Source: SHXR01 sp046160305
Lineage (GTDB): Bacteria > Pseudomonadota > Gammaproteobacteria > Burkholderiales > SG8-39
Reading direction: 5' to 3'
Length of the DNA: 64,000 nucleotides
Assembly: GCA_046160305.1 (NCBI GenBank)
Contig: JBJXGX010000406.1
Coordinates: forward strand, 1-64,000
The position numbers were made by a program, and so were the translations under genes. The notes under the pieces are model-generated. The model saw nothing but the letters and a program-made list of their open reading frames with translations, was not told the origin of the DNA and ran no database searches. Shown here one piece after another: positions 1-9,622 of this stretch; within the stretch, counting starts at the first letter, position 1, and every line of letters starts with the position of its first letter.

Positions 1-62
1 CCTTCGAAGGCAGAGCCGTCAGATTTACAGTCTGATCCCTTTGACCGCTCGGGAACCCCTCC
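1..62 (-). tRNA. tRNA-Tyr (GTA), 3' part missing at the window edge
   Basis: Read on the minus strand, the sequence starts GGAGGGGTTCCCGAGCGG (acceptor strand and D arm). It continues through an anticodon arm with GTA in the loop (complement of positions 26-28) and then a long type-II variable arm, which is typical of bacterial tRNA-Tyr. The sequence leaves the window inside the variable/T-arm region, so the T loop and CCA end are not visible. A strong sigma-70 promoter lies just upstream. Confidence 0.93.
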
Positions 63-79
63 GGTTGGCGAAACTCTTA

Positions 80-108
80 ATTATTATGGCCTTTGCTTCG
101 CTTGTCAA
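80..108 (-). promoter_or_regulatory. sigma-70 promoter of the tRNA-Tyr gene
   Basis: On the minus strand a perfect -35 TTGACA (103-108) is separated by 17 bases from AATAAT (80-85). A start point would fall about 10 bases before the tRNA 5' end at 62. The AT-rich -10 region stands out in GC-rich DNA. Confidence 0.7.
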
Positions 109-259
109 ACCAAATGGGGATATCGGCCCTTGACAATAGAGGCGTCCCGATCGAGCGCGCTTATCCTTTTATCGCAATCAGCGTTTTGATGAGCCATCCA
201 AAATTTGCATGCGACGCGCGATGCGCGAGTCACCGCGTGGCGCGTGGCGTCACCCAAAA

Positions 260-958
260 ATGAATATGCCGCTCGTGCTCGTACCCGGGTTGCTGTGTGA
301 TGCATTGCTATGGCAGCCGCAGGTAGCCGGGCTCGGCGATGTCGCCGATACCTGGATCGCGGACCACACGCGATCGGAGACGTTGGCAGGCGTCGCTGCC
401 GACATTTTGTCCGACGCACCGTTCGACCGATTCGCTTTGGCCGGCCTTTCAATGGGCGGCTACATCGCATTTGAAATTTGGCGTCAGGCACCAGAACGTG
501 TTCTGCGCCTGGGACTGTTCGATACGAGTGCGCGGTCCGACACGCCTTCGCAGGCGGAACGACGACTCGGCCTGATCGAAATGGCCGCTCGCGGTCGATT
601 CATCGGCGTCGCCTCGGTGCTGTTGCCGCTACTGGTCCATGCCGACCGATTGTCGGACCCGGCGCTTATCGCCACAGTGAAGACCATGGCGCGCAAGACG
701 GGCAGTCACGGGTTTATCCGGCAACAGCGCGCAGTCCTGAGCCGGGTCGACAGTCGCCCGGACTTGCCCCGGATCCAGTGCCCAACCTTGGTCCTCTGCG
801 GCCGTGACGACGCAATGACGCCGCTTGATCGCCATGAAGAGATGGCTGCTGGAATCCATGGGGCACGGCTTCGCATCGTCGAGCGCTGCGGGCATTTGAG
901 CACCTTAGAGCAGCCTGATGTCGTCAATAAAGCGATGCGTGAATGGCTCCTGGAATGA
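260..958 (+). CDS. alpha/beta hydrolase
   Basis: A 232-residue protein of the alpha/beta-hydrolase fold. The nucleophile elbow GLSMG puts Ser at about residue 64. An acid candidate (GRDD, about 183-184) and the terminal His in CGHLS (about 212) complete a catalytic triad. The oxyanion-hole region is near VPGLLCD at the N-terminus. The start at ATG 260 is preferred because the reading frame upstream encodes an Arg-rich stretch that does not look like protein, and the fold begins right after Met. Family members act as esterases, lactonases or C-C hydrolases; the substrate cannot be read from sequence. The gene is monocistronic, ahead of the large oxidoreductase. Confidence 0.85.
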   Translation: MNMPLVLVPGLLCDALLWQPQVAGLGDVADTWIADHTRSETLAGVAADILSDAPFDRFALAGLSMGGYIAFEIWRQAPERVLRLGLFDTSARSDTPSQAERRLGLIEMAARGRFIGVASVLLPLLVHADRLSDPALIATVKTMARKTGSHGFIRQQRAVLSRVDSRPDLPRIQCPTLVLCGRDDAMTPLDRHEEMAAGIHGARLRIVERCGHLSTLEQPDVVNKAMREWLLE

Positions 959-1241
959 CCGAGCGCCAACCACAGTTTGGATGACACGGCCATCGAAGAC
1001 ACGCTCCGATCATTGCTGCCCCGCGGCTTCCTCGATCGATTTTCGCTGAGTATGTGTTCGCGGATGTGTCGTGATCCGCCGCCTGCGGTCCGGAGTGGAG
1101 ATAGAATGAAACCGTGAGCAAAGAGCGCATCGCGACGCAGGCGCCGTTGTGTCAATGCGATTGCCGATTACGGCATTCGGGCCTCGTGCGCCCACCACTG
1201 GATACTTCTCGCCCTCCCTTTCCGCTAGGAGCCACGGTTCC

Positions 1242-4200
1242 ATGAACGCACCCATCGCCCTCCAGGCTCTGGCCAACGTATCCCTGGAGGACAAGTACAC
1301 GCTCGAACGAGGGCGTGTCTATTTGACCGGCACCCAGGCACTGATCCGCCTGCCGATGTTGCAACGCGAACGCGATCGTGCGGCCGGCCTCAACACGGCC
1401 TGCTACATATCGGGGTATCGCGGATCCCCGCTCGGCGGATACGACCAGTCGTTGGCGCGGGCCCGGGCGCATCTCGAAAAGCATCACATTAAATTCCAGC
1501 CCGGTGTAAACGAAGACCTGGCCGCGACGGCCGTCTGGGGCTCGCAACAACTCAATCTGTTCCCTGGCTCGAAATACGACGGCGTATTCGGCATCTGGTA
1601 CGGGAAGGGTCCCGGGGTGGATCGATCCGGCGATGTGTTTCGCCATGGCAATGCCGCGGGCACCTCGAAGTACGGCGGTGTGCTGTGTCTGGCCGGCGAT
1701 GATCACGGGGCGAAATCCTCGACCCAGGCTGCCCAGTCCGATTTCATCTTCAAAGCGGTCGGCATCCCGGTGCTCTCGCCGTCGAACGTCCAGGAATACA
1801 TCGACTTCGGCTTGCATGGATTTGCCATGAGCCGTTATTCCGGATGCTGGGTCGGATTCAAATGCGTGACCGACGTCGTTGAAGGATCTGCGGCGGTCGA
1901 AATCGATCCCGACCGCGTGAAAATCGTCATTCCGCAGGATTTCGATATGCCCACGGCCGGCCTGAACATTCGCTGGCCCGAATTTCTCGGTTTCGTCGAG
2001 CAGGAGCAGCGCCTCTATCACCAGAAGCTCTTCGCGGTGATGGCGTATGCGCGCGCGAACGCGATCGATCAAACGATCTGGCCAACGCGTAACGCGCGCC
2101 TTGGCATCGTAACCACGGGCAAGGCGTACAACGACGTCCGGCAAGCACTCGATGACCTTGGCATTGATGAAGCGGAGGCCGGTCGCATCGGCATTCGACT
2201 TTTCAAGGTCGGCATGCCCTGGCCGCTCGAGCCCACCCGCATCGCCGAGTTCTGTAAAGGCATCGAGGAAGTCATCGTCATCGAGGAAAAACGTCAACTG
2301 GTCGAGTATCAACTCAAGGAGCAGTTGTACAACCTGCCGGACAGCGCGCGGCCGCGCATCGTTGGAAAGTTCGACTCTCACGGCGAATGGGATGTTCCGC
2401 AGTCCAACATGCTGCTACCCACGACCGGTGAATTCACTGCCGTCATGGTGGCACGCGTCATCGCCGATCGAATCGCGCGTTTCCATACGTCGGATCGGAT
2501 CAAGGCGCGTTTGGCATTCATCGACGCGAAAGAGGCCGCCCTCAAGAAGCCCGGACAGATCATCCCGATCTCACGGATTCCTTATTTCTGCTCCGGGTGC
2601 CCGCACAATAGTTCCACGCGCGTTCCCGAAGGTAGCCGCGCGCTTGCCGGCATCGGGTGCCACTACATGGCCCAGTGGATGCCGGATCGCAACACCGCAA
2701 CCTTCAGCCACATGGGCGGTGAAGGCGTTGCATGGTGCGGGCAGTTCCCGTTCACCGAGACCAAGCATGTGTTCGCCAATCTCGGCGACGGCACGTACTT
2801 TCATTCCGGGTTGCTTGCGATTCGGTTCGCGGTCGCCGCCAAGGCGCCGATCACCTATAAGATTTTGTTCAACGATGCGGTCGCGATGACCGGTGGGCAG
2901 GCCCATGATGGCCCGCTTACGCCTGCGATGATCAGCCGGCAGGTCGCGGCCGAAGGGGTCGATAAGATTGTCGTCGTCACCGACTATCCGGACAACTACA
3001 AGAGCGTCACCGACCTTGCCCCTGGAACGCCGGTCTTTCATCGCGACGAACTTGATCGCGTGCAGCGTGAGCTGCGTGAGCATCCCGGTGTATCGGTGCT
3101 GATTTACGACCAAACATGCGCGGCAGAGAAACGGCGCCGTCGCAAGCGCGGAACGTTGCCCGATCCGAGCCAGCGCATTTTCATCAACGACGCTGTCTGC
3201 GAAGGTTGCGGCGATTGCGGCGAAGCGTCGAACTGTGTATCCGTTGAACCGCTCGAGACTGAGTTCGGGCGCAAGCGGATCATCAATCAATCGTCATGCA
3301 ATAAGGACTTCTCATGCGTGAAGGGCTTCTGCCCGAGCTTCGTCACGGTGGAAGGCGGCCGACCTCGCCGTGGAAAAGCCCTCGCGGGTATCGGCGACGA
3401 TTTCGGAACGCTGCCTGAGCCGACGCTTCCTTCGACCACCGAGCCTTACGGCATATTGGTGACCGGCATCGGCGGTACCGGAGTGGTGACGATCGGGCAA
3501 CTCTTGGGCGTGGCGGCGCACCTGCAAGGCAAGGGTGTCACGGTGCTCGACATGGCCGGCCTCGCGCAAAAAAATGGCGCCGTCCTGTCGCATATCCGGA
3601 TCGCGGATTCGCCGGATCAATTGCACGGCGCACGAATCGGGACGGGGCGTGCCGACGCCGTGGTGGGCTGCGACATCGTGGTTGCATGCGGCCCGGAGGC
3701 GCTCAGCAAGATCACCTCGGGCAAAAGCCGCATTGTCGCGAACAGCGCCCGTGTACCAACCGCGGATTTCACGCACCAACCCGACTGGCAGTTTCCACTC
3801 GACCGGATGCAATCCACGTTGAGCGATGCCGCCGGTTCCGATCGCGCTTGGTTCGTCGATGGCACGCGTCTGGCAACGGCGCTGATGGGCGATGCGATCG
3901 CGACCAATCTCTTCATGCTCGGCTACGCGTACCAGAAGGGCATGATCCCGCTCGCGGGCTCGGCAATCGAGCGCGCGATCGAGTTGAACGCGGTCGCCGT
4001 CGAACAAAACAAGAAAGCGTTCGTCTGGGGTCGGCGGGCAGCGATCGACACGCCGCTCGTGGAACGGGCGGCGACGCCAGCCACCATCGTGCCAATTGCA
4101 CAGGCGCCATCCCGAACGCTCGACGAGACGATCAGCCGACGGGTGCAGTTCCTGACCGACTACCAGGACGCAAAGTACGCCGAACAATATCGCGCGTTGG

Positions 4201-4775
4201 TCGAGCAGGTGCGAAAGGCGGAGGCGGCCAAGACGCCTGGCACCACGGCGCTCACCGAGGCGGTCGCGCGTTACTACTTCAAGCTGATGGCCTACAAAGA
4301 CGAATACGAGGTCGCGCGGCTCTACACCACCGGCGAGTTCAAGCAAAAACTCGAATCTGCGTTCGAAGGCGACTTCAAGCTCAAGTTCCATCTTGCGCCG
4401 CCCATCTTCAACAAGGCAGATCCGGTAACGGGATTCGCAAAAAAATCGGTCTATGGGGCGTGGATGATGGGGGCGTTCGGTCTCTTGGCAAAATTCAAAT
4501 TCCTTCGTGGCACGCCGTTTGATCTGTTCGGGCGGAGCGAGGAGCGAAGAATGGAACGCGACCTCATTGGCGAGTACGCGCGGACGTTGACCGACGTGGT
4601 CGGGAGACTCGATCGCGACAATCACAAGATTGCCGTTGACATTGCCTCGGTCCCGGAAATGATCCGAGGCTTTGGCCATGTGAAGCGACGCCACCTCGAT
4701 GCGGCGAAAAAGAAACAGGTGGAATTGCTGGCGCGATTGCATTCACCAGCGCCCGCAACCGCCAAAGCCGCATAA
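1242..4775 (+). CDS. indolepyruvate:ferredoxin oxidoreductase, fused alpha-gamma type
   Basis: An 1177-residue 2-oxoacid:ferredoxin oxidoreductase with all subunits in one chain. It would convert aryl-pyruvates such as indolepyruvate to aryl-acetyl-CoA, reducing ferredoxin. In order: an N-terminal pyrimidine-type TPP domain; a PP-type TPP domain with SGCPHNSS (about 450) and GDGTYFHSG (about 515), followed by the Asn of the Mg/TPP motif; Cys-rich Fe-S ligands around CEGCGDCG (about 653) and CNKDFSCVKGFC (about 684-697); the gamma domain starting GILVTGIGGTGVV (about 737); and a C-terminal helical domain found in this large subclass. ATG 1242 is chosen because AGGA lies 11 bases before it and the upstream 31 codons look non-coding. 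The length is normal for the fused class. Confidence 0.93.
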   Translation: MNAPIALQALANVSLEDKYTLERGRVYLTGTQALIRLPMLQRERDRAAGLNTACYISGYRGSPLGGYDQSLARARAHLEKHHIKFQPGVNEDLAATAVWGSQQLNLFPGSKYDGVFGIWYGKGPGVDRSGDVFRHGNAAGTSKYGGVLCLAGDDHGAKSSTQAAQSDFIFKAVGIPVLSPSNVQEYIDFGLHGFAMSRYSGCWVGFKCVTDVVEGSAAVEIDPDRVKIVIPQDFDMPTAGLNIRWPEFLGFVEQEQRLYHQKLFAVMAYARANAIDQTIWPTRNARLGIVTTGKAYNDVRQALDDLGIDEAEAGRIGIRLFKVGMPWPLEPTRIAEFCKGIEEVIVIEEKRQLVEYQLKEQLYNLPDSARPRIVGKFDSHGEWDVPQSNMLLPTTGEFTAVMVARVIADRIARFHTSDRIKARLAFIDAKEAALKKPGQIIPISRIPYFCSGCPHNSSTRVPEGSRALAGIGCHYMAQWMPDRNTATFSHMGGEGVAWCGQFPFTETKHVFANLGDGTYFHSGLLAIRFAVAAKAPITYKILFNDAVAMTGGQAHDGPLTPAMISRQVAAEGVDKIVVVTDYPDNYKSVTDLAPGTPVFHRDELDRVQRELREHPGVSVLIYDQTCAAEKRRRRKRGTLPDPSQRIFINDAVCEGCGDCGEASNCVSVEPLETEFGRKRIINQSSCNKDFSCVKGFCPSFVTVEGGRPRRGKALAGIGDDFGTLPEPTLPSTTEPYGILVTGIGGTGVVTIGQLLGVAAHLQGKGVTVLDMAGLAQKNGAVLSHIRIADSPDQLHGARIGTGRADAVVGCDIVVACGPEALSKITSGKSRIVANSARVPTADFTHQPDWQFPLDRMQSTLSDAAGSDRAWFVDGTRLATALMGDAIATNLFMLGYAYQKGMIPLAGSAIERAIELNAVAVEQNKKAFVWGRRAAIDTPLVERAATPATIVPIAQAPSRTLDETISRRVQFLTDYQDAKYAEQYRALVEQVRKAEAAKTPGTTALTEAVARYYFKLMAYKDEYEVARLYTTGEFKQKLESAFEGDFKLKFHLAPPIFNKADPVTGFAKKSVYGAWMMGAFGLLAKFKFLRGTPFDLFGRSEERRMERDLIGEYARTLTDVVGRLDRDNHKIAVDIASVPEMIRGFGHVKRRHLDAAKKKQVELLARLHSPAPATAKAA

Positions 4776-4893
4776 CGTCATTCGCAGCATTTGGGGGGTG
4801 GGCAGCAGATAGCGACGGTGCCTCCAAACGACTGATCCAAATCCCGTGCCGGCTCATCGCGCCAGTGTGCGCATGAGCCCGGTCATCCACGGG

Positions 4894-5334
4894 CTAGCCG
4901 CAATGCTGCGGCAGGATTTCGATCATCGAGACGAACTTCCCGTCGCGGCCTCGGTAGTTATACGAGAGCGTTACGCCGTTCTTGATCAACGCCTGCATCC
5001 CGCCCTTTCCGCAGATGGAGGTTCGAAGCAACGGCTGCATGTTGGCGTTGAATGACTCGATATCCATGCTGGACGCGGTGCGGCTAATCAGGGTGTATTG
5101 GTAGTTCAGGCGCCTTCCTGGACCAGCAGTCACACCTTCCAGGCGCGTTTCCGCATCGACTTGTTTGGGCAACGAGCGATTCAGATCGGTCGCTGTTTCG
5201 GCAAGCCATCGTTCTTCGAATACCTCGACCGGATTGGACTGCCCAAATGCGTTGGCGGCAGCCGCCAAGGTCATCACCGCAATCAAGTTTCGCGTTCCCG
5301 ATCCAATCCAATTGCAGTCCCGCACGCGAATCAT
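4894..5334 (-). CDS. conserved secreted protein, function unknown
   Basis: A 146-residue protein with a signal peptide: basic residues, then a hydrophobic run ending near AAAANAFGQS (about 22-33). The mature part is small and polar with two Cys, one in SICG and one at the extreme C-terminus (QHCG), which could form a disulfide. ATG 5334 is supported by an excellent ribosome binding site, GAGGAGGT, at 5341-5348 on this strand. The frame remains open upstream to 5445, but that part lacks a signal peptide and a binding site. I recognise no catalytic motif. A periplasmic location is inferred. Confidence 0.75.
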   Translation of the reverse strand: MIRVRDCNWIGSGTRNLIAVMTLAAAANAFGQSNPVEVFEERWLAETATDLNRSLPKQVDAETRLEGVTAGPGRRLNYQYTLISRTASSMDIESFNANMQPLLRTSICGKGGMQALIKNGVTLSYNYRGRDGKFVSMIEILPQHCG

Positions 5335-5550
5335 GTACCGACCTCCTCGCAATCGCAAACACGCCCCCGATCCAACCGACCGGGATGCCGATTCCCGCCC
5401 TGCCTTGACGTGGGCCGGCGTCCGACTTAACGTGCATTCCCTCATGACCGGTGGACCAATGTCAACCTTTCCGCGAATCGAACCGTTCCGAAGGGGTGTT
5501 GGCGTTACCCGATAGAGCCGATAATATTTGTGCTCTGAATCGAAAGAACA

Positions 5551-6240
5551 ATGGTCCTTACCCGCGAATCATTGCAGAACGGGCTGATGAGAGAACTTTG
5601 GCGCTCGTCGGGCGTCAGCTATCGCGTGCTGACGGATCCTGAGCTTGATGCGTCCGTTGATGCGATGCTGGCAACATTCGGCCCCGGGGATCCTTGGGTA
5701 TTCGGGTACGGGTCCTTGATCTGGAATCCACTCCTGCACTACGCAGACCGTGAAGCCGCGACCTTGCATGGCTATCATCGCCGCTTTTGTCTATGGTCCC
5801 GAACCGGGCGCGGTTCGCCGGATCGACCCGGACTCGTCTTGGGCCTAGATCGTGGCGGCTGCTGCCGCGGTGTCGCATACCGCCTGGATAGGGCGGTTGC
5901 CCGCGAGGAGTTGCGCCTTCTTTGGCGTCGCGAGATGCTGGCGGCCTCGTACAGTCCGCGGTGGATCTCGGTGCGTGTCGGTACCGAGGAGGTCAGAGCC
6001 GTGGCCTTTATCATCAACCGCAAGCATCCAAACTACGCGGGCAAACTTTCGCTCGATGAAATGGTGCACGCCCTTGCCACCGCGGTGGGCGGATTAGGCT
6101 CTTCGCGCGACTATCTGTTGCACACCATCGAGGGCCTGCGCCAGCACGGCGTGGACGACCCGCACCTGCGTCATTTGCACGCGCAGGTGTTGGGGCATAG
6201 CGTTGCGCCGCAGGCAGACCCCGCCGACGAGTGCCTTTGA
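5551..6240 (+). CDS. chaC: ChaC-type gamma-glutamylcyclotransferase
   Basis: A 229-residue glutathione-specific gamma-glutamylcyclotransferase that would split glutathione to 5-oxoproline and Cys-Gly in the cytoplasm. The family signature YGSLIWNP sits at about 53-60. The expected catalytic Glu is in WRREM at about 127, followed by the conserved SYxPRW segment. Length matches bacterial ChaC. The gene stands alone between a divergent secreted protein and an amidohydrolase. A GCCCC/GGGGC hairpin follows the stop at 6243-6259 and may end transcription, though its T-tract is weak. Confidence 0.9.
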   Translation: MVLTRESLQNGLMRELWRSSGVSYRVLTDPELDASVDAMLATFGPGDPWVFGYGSLIWNPLLHYADREAATLHGYHRRFCLWSRTGRGSPDRPGLVLGLDRGGCCRGVAYRLDRAVAREELRLLWRREMLAASYSPRWISVRVGTEEVRAVAFIINRKHPNYAGKLSLDEMVHALATAVGGLGSSRDYLLHTIEGLRQHGVDDPHLRHLHAQVLGHSVAPQADPADECL

Positions 6241-6381
6241 GGGCCCCCGCGTGAGGGGCATTTAGCAACACATCACCGTCGTGCGCATTTCTGGCGCGCG
6301 CATAGCTTGATGCTATCCTCGGTCGTCTCCGCGCGAACGACTCGCGCGATCCCCTTTGACTGAACACCGAGGAGCGCCCGA

Positions 6382-7386
6382 ATGGCGCACGACCACGTTT
6401 CCGGCCCCATTGATATTCACGCGCACTTCTATCCGGAATCGTATTTGCGAATCATCCGTAACGAAGGCGGTCGCTTGGGCGCCGAATCGCGGATGGTCGA
6501 CGGAAAAGGGCCCATGCTCAAGGTCGGGGATATTCTGACGCAGCCACTCGAACGTCGATTCACCGATCTTGATGCGCGCATCGAGACGATGGATCGCCAA
6601 GGCGTCAAGGTACATGTCCTGTCGTTATCGTTGCCGATGGTGGAATGGGCTGACCGCGAAATCGGACTCAAGTTATCGATCGCCGTCAATGACGCCCTCG
6701 CCGAATCGAGTGTTCGCCAACCAGTCAGAATATTCGGACTGTGTACGCTCCCATGGCACGCGCCGGACCTTGCCATACGGGAACTCGACCGAGCGGCGAA
6801 GTTGCCCGGCATTCGCGGCGTCTATTGCGCAACGAAGGTTCGCGATCTTGAGCTGTCCGATGAATCGCTGTTCCCAATCTTCGAGCGGATTGAAGCCCTG
6901 GGACTCCCGCTGTTCCTTCACCCGGTCGGCGTGATCGGGCACGCAAGGCTGGAAAAATTCTACCTTCACAATCTGCTTGGGAATCCGTTCGAGACCGCGA
7001 TCGCCGCAGCGCACCTCATTTTTGGAGGAATCCTAGATCGATATCCGGGCCTGACCGTTTGCTTGCCCCACGCTGGCGGTGCATTCCCGTATCTCGTGTG
7101 GCGGTTACAACGCGGATATGATGTGCGCGCAGACCTGAAGGGCGCCAAGCAGGGCCCGAAGGACTATCTGCGGAGGTTCTACTACGACACGGTTGGCTAT
7201 GCGCAGGAATCCCACGAATACCTCGTCCGGCTCGTCGGCGCCGACCGGGTCATGATGGGCAGCGATTTCTGCTTTCCGATTGCCTACGAGCGGCCGGTAG
7301 AGATCGTTACCGATCACCCAACTTGGTCGCCCGAGCAGAAAAGCATGATTCTCGAAGGCAACGCGAGACGCCTCCTAAGACTTTGA
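6382..7386 (+). CDS. amidohydrolase, ACMSD-like decarboxylase family
   Basis: A 334-residue metal-dependent amidohydrolase of the aminocarboxymuconate-semialdehyde decarboxylase type. Metal ligands are visible as HAH in DIHAHFYP (His13, His15), a central His in LFLHPVG, a later His in LPHAGG and the terminal Asp in MGSDFCFP. Members decarboxylate or hydrate aromatic-degradation intermediates; the exact substrate is not clear. ATG 6382 places the metal motif at the expected distance from the N-terminus. It may belong to an aromatic or amino-acid catabolic set with the oxidoreductase and the FAH-family enzyme in this region, but it is not operonic with them. Confidence 0.85.
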   Translation: MAHDHVSGPIDIHAHFYPESYLRIIRNEGGRLGAESRMVDGKGPMLKVGDILTQPLERRFTDLDARIETMDRQGVKVHVLSLSLPMVEWADREIGLKLSIAVNDALAESSVRQPVRIFGLCTLPWHAPDLAIRELDRAAKLPGIRGVYCATKVRDLELSDESLFPIFERIEALGLPLFLHPVGVIGHARLEKFYLHNLLGNPFETAIAAAHLIFGGILDRYPGLTVCLPHAGGAFPYLVWRLQRGYDVRADLKGAKQGPKDYLRRFYYDTVGYAQESHEYLVRLVGADRVMMGSDFCFPIAYERPVEIVTDHPTWSPEQKSMILEGNARRLLRL

Positions 7387-7480
7387 CGAATCACCGGCCT
7401 CCGCGGCTACGCTCTGACCGAAGCCTGCGGTCTCGCCGAAGCGCTGGAAAGAAGGGGCGAAGCGCTTCGCTGCTTCACCT

Positions 7481-9622
7481 TTACGCCGCCTGTTTGAATC
7501 CGCGCCCCGCTTCGGTGAGCGCGCGCGCAATGCGCTCGATCGCCCAATCGATCTCTTCTTTCGTGATGATGAGGGGCGGTGCAAATCGAACAACCGTACC
7601 GTGCGTGTCCTTGCTGAGAATTCCAAATCGTTGAAGCGCTTCGCATACTGCGCGCGCGGTCGCGATTCTCGGCTCGATTTCTATTCCGATCAATAGCCCT
7701 TGTCCACGCACCTCTGTAATCAGCGGGCTTCGAATTTCACGCAACCGTCCGCGAAAGTATTCTCCGAGCGTAAGCGCCCTGGTCGGAAGATCGTCCCGCT
7801 CGAGAATTTCCAGCGTGGCCAGCGCTACCGCGGCCGCCAGCGGATTGCCTCCGAATGTACTGCCATGATCACCCGGCTGAAATGCGGACATGACAGCACG
7901 GTTAGCGGCGAACGCGGAGACAGGAAGCAGCCCGCCGCCAAGCGCCTTGCCAATAATCAGGCCATCGGGACGCACGCGGTCATGATTTACGGCAAACATC
8001 GCCCCGGTTCTTCCGAGGCCCGTTTGCACCTCGTCGCAAATCAGCAGAACATTGTGACGACGGCAAATCTCGGCGCACCGGGCAAGGTATCCGGCCGGCG
8101 GCACACAAATTCCACCCTCGCCTTGGATCGGCTCAACCAGGAATGCCGCGGTTCGCGGCGTGATCGCACGCTCGAGCGCCACTGAATCCCCATACGGAAT
8201 TCGTTTGAAGCCGCCCGGTAACGGTCCAAAATCCTCTCGATACTGTGGGTCGGAGGACATCGCGACGATCGCAATCGAGCGGCCGTGAAAATTCCCGTTG
8301 CACGCAATAATCTCCGCTTCGTCCGCAGGAATATTCTTGACGCGATATCCCCATTTGCGCGCCGCCTTCAAGGCCGCTTCGACCGCCTCAAGTCCGGTAT
8401 TGGCCGGAATGACTTGATCAAGGCCTGTCAGAACCGAAATCCGTTCGAGCATCAGCGGAAGTTTGTCGTTCCGATAGGCACGCGACGTTAGAGCGAGCGT
8501 CTTGGCTTGGGCAACGAGGGCGCGGACTATTTCCGGGTTCGAATGGCCGAGTGACACCGCGGAGTATCCACCCAGCATATCGAGGTAACGCGTATGGTCT
8601 TCGTCCCACAGGTGGACGCCCGAGCCACGAACCAGAACAATCGGGAACGGTGCGTAGATCGGTGCCGCGTACTTGTCCTCGAGCTCGATGGCCGTCGGCG
8701 TACCAACATGAGAACCCGTACTGGCCACACATTCGATAAGGTTCGCGATCAAGGCGGCGGTCCGGCCGTGCTCGTCGCGATGAGGATTGAACTCTGCGAT
8801 CTCAAGTGCGATCGGGCGTGACCGCATCGCGAGTCCGCGAATGGCGTCGACCAGAATATCCGCGGCAATGCCCCCCGGTTCTGGAGACCCCGTGCCTGGC
8901 GCATCCGTAGGATCAATCGCGTCGATATCGATCGTAATGCCATACCCGGCCGTCGAGCGCGCCACAATCTGATGCGCCTCTTCAAGAATCTCCCGCAGCC
9001 CGCGCTTCTCGATATCAGCCATCGTATAGACGCGTACCCCGAGGCGAGCGAGTCTCCATTGTTCCGCGGGCTCGAAGCTGCGTGCCCCAATCAGACACAC
9101 GTTCTCGGGCCGCAAACGGACGCGCGGGTCCTGCACCAATGCGAGTTCCCGCGGACCGTCGCCAAGCAAGCAGGCAAGAGGCATGCCGTGCACGGCACCG
9201 CTCTCGGAGTCGGCCGGCGTGTGGCTGTCCATGTGGGCGTCGATCCAGATCAACCCGATCGGCGCACGACTGGCGTACGCGAGGCCAACGCCACTCCACG
9301 TTCCGATCGCGCACGAATGGTCGCCGCCGACAACAACGGGAAAATCACCCGCCCGTACATGTTTGTAGACTTGGCTTGCCAAATGCGCGTTGAAGTCACC
9401 GATCGCACTCAGTGCGTCGCGATGGCGCGTCGCCTGCGGGGTGATGGTTGTCGACCACTCCACCGCAAGCCCCGCCGAGCGCAGATGGTCGACCAGATTC
9501 GACTCGACAAGCGCCTTTGGACCATCCGCGCATCCTTGATCCGTAGCACCGAGCCCGCTTGCAGCGCCGATCAGCGCGACGCGAATCGGCTGACCAGACT
9601 CAACGACCGTAAATTCGCTCAT
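7481..9622 (-). CDS. bifunctional arginase - ornithine aminotransferase fusion
   Basis: A 713-residue single chain. Residues 1 to about 305 are an arginase/ureohydrolase domain with the full Mn-ligand set: GGDHS (His102), DAHMDSH (Asp128, His130, Asp132), DIDAIDP (Asp232, Asp234), plus Glu277 in EIAEFNP. Residues about 320-713 are a class-III PLP aminotransferase of the ornithine-delta type, with NTGLEAVE (408-415), CDEVQTGLGRTG (529-540, PLP-binding Asp530) and the Schiff-base lysine in GKALGGG (Lys559). Together they would convert arginine to urea plus ornithine, then to glutamate semialdehyde. No stop or frameshift separates the parts. The linker (about 302-320) is short and polar. Neighbours suggest no shared operon. 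Confidence 0.92.
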   Translation of the reverse strand: MSEFTVVESGQPIRVALIGAASGLGATDQGCADGPKALVESNLVDHLRSAGLAVEWSTTITPQATRHRDALSAIGDFNAHLASQVYKHVRAGDFPVVVGGDHSCAIGTWSGVGLAYASRAPIGLIWIDAHMDSHTPADSESGAVHGMPLACLLGDGPRELALVQDPRVRLRPENVCLIGARSFEPAEQWRLARLGVRVYTMADIEKRGLREILEEAHQIVARSTAGYGITIDIDAIDPTDAPGTGSPEPGGIAADILVDAIRGLAMRSRPIALEIAEFNPHRDEHGRTAALIANLIECVASTGSHVGTPTAIELEDKYAAPIYAPFPIVLVRGSGVHLWDEDHTRYLDMLGGYSAVSLGHSNPEIVRALVAQAKTLALTSRAYRNDKLPLMLERISVLTGLDQVIPANTGLEAVEAALKAARKWGYRVKNIPADEAEIIACNGNFHGRSIAIVAMSSDPQYREDFGPLPGGFKRIPYGDSVALERAITPRTAAFLVEPIQGEGGICVPPAGYLARCAEICRRHNVLLICDEVQTGLGRTGAMFAVNHDRVRPDGLIIGKALGGGLLPVSAFAANRAVMSAFQPGDHGSTFGGNPLAAAVALATLEILERDDLPTRALTLGEYFRGRLREIRSPLITEVRGQGLLIGIEIEPRIATARAVCEALQRFGILSKDTHGTVVRFAPPLIITKEEIDWAIERIARALTEAGRGFKQAA

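Noticed and set aside
3312..4742. Long minus-strand frame of 476 codons
   Set aside because: It is fully antisense to the indolepyruvate:ferredoxin oxidoreductase, has no motifs, and is explained by the high-GC codon pattern; the same holds for the 409-codon minus frame at 1152-2381.
7439..7479. Palindromic GCGAAGCGCTTCGC between convergent genes as a terminator
   Set aside because: The hairpin is short and lacks a T-run on either strand, so I do not list it as a terminator.
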